NCBI GenBank assembly: GCA_946481425.1
Contig: CAMLNT010000055.1
Location: 1 to 12,497 of the forward strand
Direction: 5' to 3'
DNA length: 12,497 nt
Source: an uncultured Brevundimonas sp.
GTDB taxonomy: Bacteria; Pseudomonadota; Alphaproteobacteria; Caulobacterales; Caulobacteraceae
Shown here: one piece after another, positions 7,170 through 11,629 of the stretch
Layout: every line of letters begins with the position of its first letter
How positions within the stretch are numbered: the stretch's first letter is position 1
Notes under the pieces: model-generated
What the model was told of the DNA's origin: nothing
The model's input: the letters and a program-made list of their open reading frames with translations, nothing else
Databases searched by the model: none
Program-made: the position numbers and the translations under genes

Positions 7170-8275
7170 CACATCACCTCGATTTCGGCCTGTAGTGCGC
7201 CGGCGGCCCGGATCGCCTGCAGGATGGAGATCATGTCGCGCGGGCTGACGCCGAGAGCGTTCAGGCCGTTGACCAGTTCGGACAGAGATGCGCCGCCATT
7301 GACGATGCGCATCTCACGGCCCCGTTCTTCTTCAAACGACACCTCGCTGTCGGGTACCACCACGGTCTCGCCGTCCGAGAATGGTTCCGGCTGGCTGACC
7401 CAAGGCTGCTCGTCGATGCTGATGGTCAGATTGCCTTGAGCGATGGCGACGGTGGAGATTCGGACATCGTCGCCCATGACGATGACGCCGTTGACCTCGT
7501 CGATGATGACGCGGGCCGGGGCGTCGACGCCGACCTGCAGGTTCTCGATGGCGGCGATGAAGCCGGCCAGATCACGACCCTGCGGGGCGCGGACGGCGAC
7601 GACCGTGCCGTTCTCGGCGACGGCGGTGCCGGGGTGCACGGCGTTGATGGCCTGGGCGATGCGCTGGGCGGTCGAGAAGTCCGGGTTGCGCAGGGCCAGG
7701 CGGACATAAGGCATGGAGCGCAGATCAAAGCCGGTCTCGGCCTCGACGATCGCGCCGGCGGCGATGCGGCCTGACGTCGGTACGCCCCGGCTTACTGACG
7801 AGCCAGATGCGCCGCGGCCCTCGACAGCCCCGGTTTGAACCGAGCCTTGGGCCACCGCGTAGATCTGGCCGTCCGCGCCGGTCAGAGATGTGACCAGAAG
7901 GGTGCCACCCATCAGGTTGCGCGCGTCGCCGAGGGTCGAGACGGTCACGTCGATGCGCGAGCCTGGCGTTGCGAACGGCGGCAGTTCGGCGGTGACCATG
8001 ACGGCGGCGATGTTGCGGGTGTTGGCGTTGGCGTCTCCGATGTTGACGCCCATCTGCTCCATCATGGCCTCGAGGCTCTGACGGGTCATGGGCGAGTTCC
8101 GCAGCGAGTCGCCGGTTCCGTTCAGCCCAACCACCAGACCGTAGCCAATGAGCTGGTTGGTTCGGACGCCCTCGATCGAGACGATGTCCTTGATCCGCGA
8201 CTGCGCCAAAGCCGGTCCGCTGAAAACGATCAGGGCGAGCAAGGCAGTGGTGAGAAGGCGAGCGAGAAGGGCCAT
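7169..8275 (-). CDS. flgI: FlgI, flagellar P-ring protein
   Basis: FlgI forms the P-ring around the flagellar rod in the peptidoglycan layer. 368 residues, full family length. An N-terminal Sec signal peptide (hydrophobic core 3-19, probable cleavage after ALA at 24) is followed directly by the family hallmark RIKDIVSIEGVRTNQLIGYG and the GLNGTGDS stretch. The C-terminal signature (ELVNGLNALGVSPRDMI, ILQAIRAAGAL) is intact. First gene of flgI-cheL-flbY, with a sigma54-type promoter upstream, so transcription is expected late in flagellar assembly (class III). The start codon has only a weak GGAC-type Shine-Dalgarno. Divergent from fliX. Confidence 0.97.
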   Translation of the reverse strand: MALLARLLTTALLALIVFSGPALAQSRIKDIVSIEGVRTNQLIGYGLVVGLNGTGDSLRNSPMTRQSLEAMMEQMGVNIGDANANTRNIAAVMVTAELPPFATPGSRIDVTVSTLGDARNLMGGTLLVTSLTGADGQIYAVAQGSVQTGAVEGRGASGSSVSRGVPTSGRIAAGAIVEAETGFDLRSMPYVRLALRNPDFSTAQRIAQAINAVHPGTAVAENGTVVAVRAPQGRDLAGFIAAIENLQVGVDAPARVIIDEVNGVIVMGDDVRISTVAIAQGNLTISIDEQPWVSQPEPFSDGETVVVPDSEVSFEEERGREMRIVNGGASLSELVNGLNALGVSPRDMISILQAIRAAGALQAEIEVM

Positions 8276-8311
8276 CAGGTCCGTCCGTTAAGCATAAGTC
8301 GCCGTTGCTGC

Positions 8312-8327
8312 TGCGAGGATCGTGCCA
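8312..8327 (-). promoter_or_regulatory. sigma54 (RpoN) -24/-12 promoter of flgI
   Basis: The minus strand reads TGGCACG-A-TCC-TCGCA. The -24 element is perfect, the -12 has one mismatch to TTGCW, and the invariant GG (8326-8325) and GC (8314-8313) are separated by exactly 10 nt. The predicted start, near 8301, leaves a leader of about 25 nt before the flgI ATG. sigma54 with FlbD drives class III flagellar genes in Caulobacter, which fits. Confidence 0.85.
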
Positions 8328-8346
8328 GCCAGGAGGGGCGGTTTTC

Positions 8347-8375
8347 TTAATCAAATCAGCGATCCAATTGGTTAA
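8347..8375. promoter_or_regulatory. TTAA cluster, candidate CtrA half-sites
   Basis: TTAA occurs at 8347-8350 and 8372-8375 here, with further copies at 8288-8291 and 8417-8420, all inside the 180 bp flgI/fliX gap of a GC-rich genome. The minus-strand reading at 8375-8368 is TTAACCAA, 7 of 8 matches to the CtrA half-site TTAACCAT. No perfect TTAA-N7-TTAA pair is present. fliX is a CtrA-dependent class II gene in Caulobacter, so CtrA control is plausible but unproven here. Confidence 0.45.
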
Positions 8376-8397
8376 CGCGCGGAGGTTCAAGCCGGGC

Positions 8398-8410
8398 GGC
8401 AGAATCTGCC
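8398..8410. promoter_or_regulatory. palindrome, candidate FlbD enhancer (ftr-like)
   Basis: GGCAGAATCTGCC is a perfect 6+6 bp palindrome around one base. It lies about 100 bp upstream of the predicted sigma54 start of flgI, the usual distance of FlbD-binding ftr enhancers, and about 50 bp upstream of the fliX start codon, where FlbD could also repress. The centre contains GAATC, a CcrM (GANTC) methylation site. Assignment to FlbD rests on position and symmetry only. Confidence 0.4.
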
Positions 8411-8455
8411 CAGCCGTTAAGCCTTCGGTGACTGATCCGGCCTGAAACAGGGACT

Positions 8456-8872
8456 ATGAAGGTCACCGGCCCGGGTCCCATCTCCAGCCAGACGCCCCAG
8501 CGCACCGCGCGTTCAGAGGGTGGATTTTCTGTGTCAAAGGGGTCCGGCGGCGGCTCTGCGGCGACCCCGGTCGCCGGCGCAGCGTCGGTCGGTTCGGTCG
8601 CGGCTCTCCTGGCGCTGCAGGAGGAAGATGGCCCGCTTGAGCGCCGCCGTAAGGCCATTCGACGCGGCAACGGGCTGCTGGATCGCCTTGATGCGGTAAA
8701 GGTCGCCTTGCTGGACGGCGGCGACGGCGCGCTGGCGCTGCAGGCTCTGGCCAAGGCGGCGGCGGAAGAGCGGCACGGAGACCCGGACCAGGCCCTTCAG
8801 GAAATTCTGGACCACATCGAAACGCGGGCGGCCGTCGAGCTTGCCAAGGCGCGCTACCGTACGGTGGCGTGA
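8456..8872 (+). CDS. fliX: FliX, class II flagellar assembly regulator
   Basis: FliX couples completion of the early basal body to late flagellar gene expression by acting on the sigma54 activator FlbD. The 138-residue length and domain pattern match the Caulobacter protein: the N-terminus MKV-x-GPGP, a Ser/Gly/Ala-rich stretch to ~50, then a conserved helical region from LLALQEEDG through RRRKAIRRGNGLLDRLD and a C-terminal helix. No membrane span is seen; the Caulobacter protein is membrane-associated peripherally. Its divergent position next to flgI is the same as in C. crescentus. The ATG at 8456 is the only good start; AGGGA lies very close to it (2 nt spacer), so the ribosome binding site is poor. 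Confidence 0.93.
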   Translation: MKVTGPGPISSQTPQRTARSEGGFSVSKGSGGGSAATPVAGAASVGSVAALLALQEEDGPLERRRKAIRRGNGLLDRLDAVKVALLDGGDGALALQALAKAAAEERHGDPDQALQEILDHIETRAAVELAKARYRTVA

Positions 8873-8933
8873 CGCCAAAAAGACACGGCGTTCTCCCATT
8901 CGACCGCCATTGCGGGAGTCAGGTTCGATCACG

Positions 8934-8962
8934 TTGAACCGACTCGTGGCGCGGCCTATACG
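8934..8962 (+). promoter_or_regulatory. candidate sigma70 promoter of dksA
   Basis: TTGAAC (8934-8939), a 17 nt spacer and TATACG (8957-8962). The predicted start, near 8969, leaves about 33 nt before the dksA ATG. The -35 lies in the right arm of an inverted repeat GGTTC/GAACC (8922-8926 and 8936-8940), and GANTC sites occur at 8916-8920 and 8941-8945. Confidence 0.65.
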
Positions 8963-8966
8963 TCGC

Positions 8967-8983
8967 CGCCTCTCAGGGAGGCG
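8967..8983 (+). other. 6 bp hairpin at the 5' end of the dksA leader
   Basis: CGCCTC (8967-8972) pairs perfectly with GAGGCG (8978-8983) over a 5 nt loop. It falls at the predicted 5' end of the dksA mRNA and about 10 nt before the GAGG ribosome binding site, so it may stabilise the transcript. No T tract follows, so it is not a terminator. Confidence 0.4.
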
Positions 8984-9001
8984 CCTAGGCGTGAGGGATT
9001 G

Positions 9002-9430
9002 ATGTCGGCGTTGAAGTCTGTCGTTTCGGAAGACGCGTACCGGCCTTCGGACGACGAGCCGTTCATGAGCGAACGGCAACTCGATTATTTCAAGAAGAAG
9101 CTTCTGGCCTGGAAGGACGAAATCCTGCGGGAATCCCGCGGCACGGTCGTCCACCTGCAGGCGGAGACCGAGAACCACCCCGATCTGGTGGACCGGGCTT
9201 CGTCGGAATCCGACCGGGCGCTGGAACTTCGGACGCGCGACCGACAGCGCAAGCTGATCTCCAAGATCGATGAGGCCCTGCGCCGGATCGAAGACGGGTC
9301 ATACGGCTATTGCGAAGAGACCGGCGAGCCGATCACCCTTGCCCGCCTCGATGCGCGGCCAACGGCAACGCTGAGCCTTGAGGCGCAGGAGCGTCACGAA
9401 CGCCGCGAGCGGGTTCACCGGGACGACTGA
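9002..9430 (+). CDS. dksA: DksA/TraR family transcription factor, single-cysteine type
   Basis: DksA binds the RNA polymerase secondary channel and, usually with ppGpp, adjusts rRNA and biosynthetic promoters. 142 residues from the ATG at 9002, preceded by GAGG with a 5 nt spacer (a TTG directly before it is not preferred). The N-terminal coiled coil (~25-98) carries the acidic tip D61-x2-D64-x-A66, equivalent to the essential D71/D74/A76 of E. coli. The globular domain has C104-x2-T107-x17-S125-x2-A128 where zinc-binding DksA has four cysteines. The zinc site is therefore absent, while LARLDARPTA is kept. Cys-Thr-Ser-Ala DksA proteins are known in alphaproteobacteria (Rhodobacter) and are functional without zinc, so this is probably the main DksA. 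gltX follows 69 bp later. Confidence 0.93.
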   Translation: MSALKSVVSEDAYRPSDDEPFMSERQLDYFKKKLLAWKDEILRESRGTVVHLQAETENHPDLVDRASSESDRALELRTRDRQRKLISKIDEALRRIEDGSYGYCEETGEPITLARLDARPTATLSLEAQERHERRERVHRDD

Positions 9431-9432
9431 GG

Positions 9433-9456
9433 CCTCGCCTTGACTTGTAGGCGAGG
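9433..9456. repeat. 7 bp inverted repeat between dksA and gltX
   Basis: CCTCGCC (9433-9439) and GGCGAGG (9450-9456) are perfect reverse complements with a 10 nt loop, starting 2 nt after the dksA stop. The loop contains TTGACT (9440-9445), a good -35 element for gltX, although the matching -10 (around GACCTA, 9463-9468, 17 nt spacer) is poor. It could be the end of the dksA transcript, without a T tract, or a dyad at the gltX promoter. Confidence 0.45.
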
Positions 9457-9499
9457 GAGCGCGACCTAGCGCCCCTCTCGCTTTCAAGGTTTTCGCTCC

Positions 9500-10846
9500 A
9501 TGACCGTCAAGGTCCGCTTCGCGCCGTCGCCAACCGGGCGGCTCCATGTCGGCAACGTCCGCACCGCGTTGGTCAACTGGCTGTTCGCCCGCAAGAACGA
9601 GGGCGTCTTCGTGCTGCGGATCGACGATACGGACCTTGAGCGCTCGACGCTCGAGAACGAGCAGGCGATCGAGGCCGATCTGAAATGGCTCGGGCTGGAA
9701 TGGGGCGAGCGCCACAACCAGTCCAAGCGCTTTGACGCCTATCACGCGGCCGCCGATCGGCTCCGCGAGATGGGGCGGCTCTATCCTTGCTACGAGACCC
9801 AGGAGGAGCTTGACCGGCGCCGCAAGGTGCAGCTGTCGCGCGGCCAGCCGCCGGTCTACGACCGGGCGGCGCTCGACCTCACGGATGCCGAGAAGGCGGC
9901 TTACGAGGCCGAGGGCCGCAAGCCGCACTGGCGCTTCAAGCTCGATCAGAAACGGGTGGTCTGGGAAGATCTGGTGCGCGGGCGCTGCGAGGTCGACACG
10001 GCGTCGCTGTCGGACCCGGTCCTGATCCGTGAAGACGGGCTCTATCTCTACACCTTGCCGTCGGTGGTCGATGATATCGACATGGCGATCACGCACGTGG
10101 TCCGAGGTGAGGATCACGTGACCAATACGGGCGCGCAGATCGAGATCTTCGAAGCACTGGGCGCAGGCCTGCCGCAGTTCGCGCACATGTCGCTGCTGGT
10201 CGGCGCGGACGGCGCGGCGCTGTCGAAGCGGCTTGGGTCGCTTTCGGTCGAGCAGATGCGCGGCGACGGCTACGAACCGCTGGCGATCACGAGCCATCTG
10301 GGGCGGATCGGCAGCTCCGAGGCGGTCGAGTACGTGCCGTCTATGGACGAGCTTGCGGCGAGCTTCGGGTTCGAGAAGCTCGGCCGCTCACCGGCGCGCT
10401 ATGACGAGGCCGACCTGGCCCGGCTGAACGCGCAGGCCGTTCACGCCATGGATTACCCGACCGCGAAGGCGCGGCTGGAGGCGCTGGGCGCCGATCTGGG
10501 CGAGGCGTTCTGGGCCGCTGTGCGTGAGAACCTGACCCGGTTCGACGAGGCGAAGGACTGGGCCGAGACCTTGACGGGCAAGGTGCGCGGACCGGGGCTG
10601 GACGAGGCGTTCAAGGCCGCGGCCATCGTGGCGTTCGAGCAGGTCGTGCCAGCGGGATCGGAGCCGACGATCGAGACGTGGGGTCAGTTCACCGGAGCGG
10701 TGAAGGAGGCTACGGGCGCCAAGGGCGGCGCGCTGTTCAAGCCTCTGCGTCAGGCCCTGACGGGCCGGGACGCCGGCCCCGACATGGCGGCGCTGTTGCC
10801 GCTCATCGGTCGGGACCGGATCCTCGAAAGGCTGCGGGGCGGTTAG
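9500..10846 (+). CDS. gltX: GltX, glutamyl-tRNA synthetase
   Basis: Class I aminoacyl-tRNA synthetase that charges tRNA with glutamate in the cytoplasm. 448 residues, within the bacterial range. The HIGH-type motif is HVGN at 16-19, within FAPSPTGRLHVGNVRTAL; IDDTDLERS follows at 41-49; the KMSKS-type motif is LSKRLGS at 241-247; the C-terminal anticodon-binding helical domain occupies ~310-448. The zinc-binding CxC...CxH insert of E. coli GltX is not present (only C97 in that region). Many alphaproteobacteria carry two GltX paralogs, and in organisms lacking glutaminyl-tRNA synthetase one may charge tRNA-Gln for GatCAB. The HVGN form and missing zinc site make me think of the second type, but this is inference. 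The Shine-Dalgarno is weak (AAGG, 10 nt spacer). It overlaps the converging gene by 4 bp at its stop. Confidence 0.96.
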   Translation: MTVKVRFAPSPTGRLHVGNVRTALVNWLFARKNEGVFVLRIDDTDLERSTLENEQAIEADLKWLGLEWGERHNQSKRFDAYHAAADRLREMGRLYPCYETQEELDRRRKVQLSRGQPPVYDRAALDLTDAEKAAYEAEGRKPHWRFKLDQKRVVWEDLVRGRCEVDTASLSDPVLIREDGLYLYTLPSVVDDIDMAITHVVRGEDHVTNTGAQIEIFEALGAGLPQFAHMSLLVGADGAALSKRLGSLSVEQMRGDGYEPLAITSHLGRIGSSEAVEYVPSMDELAASFGFEKLGRSPARYDEADLARLNAQAVHAMDYPTAKARLEALGADLGEAFWAAVRENLTRFDEAKDWAETLTGKVRGPGLDEAFKAAAIVAFEQVVPAGSEPTIETWGQFTGAVKEATGAKGGALFKPLRQALTGRDAGPDMAALLPLIGRDRILERLRGG

Positions 10847-11157
10847 GCCGCGGCCGAGGCGTTGCAGGTCGCCAGCTGGTCGGCCGAGAGGCTCGTGCCG
10901 CGCCACGTGAAGCTCGATACCGCGCCGACGCGGGCCACGAGACGACGGCAGGCGCGCGTGGCGGGCTGTTCTTCGCCACGACCGGTGCCGACGCAGGCGC
11001 CGGCGGTGTCGCAACGCCAGTTCACGCCGTCGACGATGACCGGATCGGTCGGAACGGCGGCGGTGTTCTGGAGCGTGAAGGAGAGGGCCGGGGCCTGGGC
11101 GGCGGCCGGGCCGGCGAGCACGGCGCCAGCGAGGGCGACGAGAGCGAACATGCGCAT
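10843..11157 (-). CDS. small secreted cysteine-containing protein, function unknown
   Basis: 104 residues from the ATG at 11155-11157, chosen because GGAG lies 8 nt upstream; an ATG at 11190 would start almost on the predicted transcript start and before a normal signal peptide. A Sec signal peptide (basic R2, hydrophobic 3-16, cleavage after AAA at 18-20) leaves a mature protein of about 84 residues with four cysteines (49, 55, 70, 98), consistent with two disulfides in the periplasm. The pattern GxxWRC...C, ACRRLV, SF..(R)G..L, LATCNA is one I associate with small hypothetical proteins common in Caulobacterales (possibly the family called CC_3452-like); function unknown. Its TAA and the TAG of gltX share bases. 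It has a near-consensus promoter of its own. Confidence 0.78.
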   Translation of the reverse strand: MRMFALVALAGAVLAGPAAAQAPALSFTLQNTAAVPTDPVIVDGVNWRCDTAGACVGTGRGEEQPATRACRRLVARVGAVSSFTWRGTSLSADQLATCNASAAA

Positions 11158-11174
11158 GGGGAGGTCTCCGGGAG

Positions 11175-11188
11175 GGACGGCGCCGTCC
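11175..11188. repeat. perfect 14 bp palindrome in 5' leader
   Basis: GGACGGCGCCGTCC is its own reverse complement. It lies between the predicted transcript start (~11195) and the Shine-Dalgarno of the secreted-protein gene, on the minus strand. It could be an operator just downstream of the promoter. Confidence 0.5.
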
Positions 11189-11201
11189 ATCGGCGCGTCG
11201 T

Positions 11202-11230
11202 CATAGTGCGTTTTTAATCAGGACTGTCAA
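11202..11230 (-). promoter_or_regulatory. near-consensus sigma70 promoter of the secreted-protein gene
   Basis: The minus strand has a perfect -35 TTGACA (11230-11225), a 17 nt spacer and ACTATG (11207-11202) as -10; TATGAC two bases downstream is an alternative with a 19 nt spacer. The spacer is AT-rich (ATTAAAAA). The start is expected near 11195, about 38 nt before the ATG at 11157. Confidence 0.7.
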
Positions 11231-11254
11231 GGCGCGTTGCAAAAAGAAACGCAC
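11206..11254. repeat. 8 bp inverted repeat bracketing a promoter
   Basis: GTGCGTTT (11206-11213) and AAACGCAC (11247-11254) are exact reverse complements. Their centres are 41 bp apart, close to four helical turns, and they lie on either side of the TTGACA element, the first arm overlapping the -10. Candidate paired operators. Confidence 0.45.
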
Positions 11255-11256
11255 AG

Positions 11257-11287
11257 ACTGATTGCTGATAGGTTATCGGCGATCAGT
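11257..11287 (+). other. 14 bp hairpin, predicted RNA structure
   Basis: The left arm 11257-11270 (ACTGATTGCTGATA) pairs over all 14 positions with the right arm 11274-11287 (TATCGGCGATCAGT) across a 3 nt loop GGT. Two of the pairs (T11263 with G11281, T11266 with G11278) are G.U wobbles when read as + strand RNA and would be A.C mismatches on the other strand. That asymmetry favours a structured RNA transcribed rightward. No T tract follows, so it is not a standard terminator. No clear + strand promoter was found. Confidence 0.5.
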
Positions 11288-11578
11288 TGCTGATGGCAAG
11301 GGCATGGTGGACATCGTCGCCGCAAGTGCGGGGTACAGGGGCGGCGCCGGGGTCCGGGCATTCATGAGTTCGGTCATCTCAACGCTGTTGGTTTCCTCGC
11401 GATTGGTGCGTCCGACGCATTATCGGGGCTCCAGAGGGGACGGGGTCGAAGAGCGGCGATTCTGTTGGCGATGAGGATTTCCATGCCCGGGGCCGACGGG
11501 CGCCCGCCGAACACCAGGCGGTGAACGGTGAGGCCGGGGTCGCTTTTGGCGGCTTGTCGCGCTAGTCAGGCCCCAACC

Positions 11579-11629
11579 ATGAGCGGGACTTCTCCCCGCA
11601 CAAAAAACCGGCTCAGGGCGACGACATGA
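11579..11629 (+). CDS. 16-codon upstream open frame of ppdK (possible leader peptide)
   Basis: ATG at 11579, 16 codons, and TGA at 11627-11629, overlapping the ppdK ATG (11626-11628) as ATGA. The peptide would be hydrophilic and basic (Arg, Lys, Thr). It has no visible Shine-Dalgarno, so it may be chance. If translated, it would couple to ppdK. Confidence 0.25.
   Translation: MSGTSPRTKNRLRATT

Larger units (their letters stand above)
11158..11625. other. non-coding region, 468 bp, between divergent genes
   Basis: No convincing coding frame was found. It holds, in order: a palindrome in the leader of the secreted-protein gene, its TTGACA promoter, an 8+8 bp inverted repeat around that promoter, a 14 bp hairpin, and then roughly 11300-11560, where I see no tRNA T-loop, no signal recognition, RNase P or tmRNA core, and no repeats beyond the short palindrome CGGGCGCCCG at 11497-11506. 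A short upstream frame precedes ppdK. Confidence 0.6.

Noticed and set aside
8866..8891. GGCGT-G-ACGCC followed by AAAAA, then a second GGCGT, at the end of fliX as a possible terminator
   Set aside because: The loop is too small for the first dyad, the tract after it is A not T on the transcript strand, and the alternative pairing has a 5 bp stem only.
11273..11377. Two short minus-strand frames joined by an ATGA (one ending near 11374, the next of 34 codons starting at 11377)
   Set aside because: No Shine-Dalgarno at a usable distance, no family likeness, and the second frame runs through the hairpin region. The overlap is probably chance.
11262..11474. 70-codon + strand frame in the non-coding region
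   Set aside because: Starts within the hairpin, has no ribosome binding site, and the amino acid pattern is not protein-like.
11300..11560. Possible tRNA, tmRNA, 4.5S or RNase P RNA
   Set aside because: No GTTCGA-type T-loop with matching acceptor ends and none of the conserved core sequences of these RNAs were found by eye.
11583..11599. GCGGG/CCCGC hairpin next to an A6 run (11602-11607) as a leftward terminator
   Set aside because: On the minus strand the T run comes before the stem rather than after it, and nothing is transcribed leftward into it.
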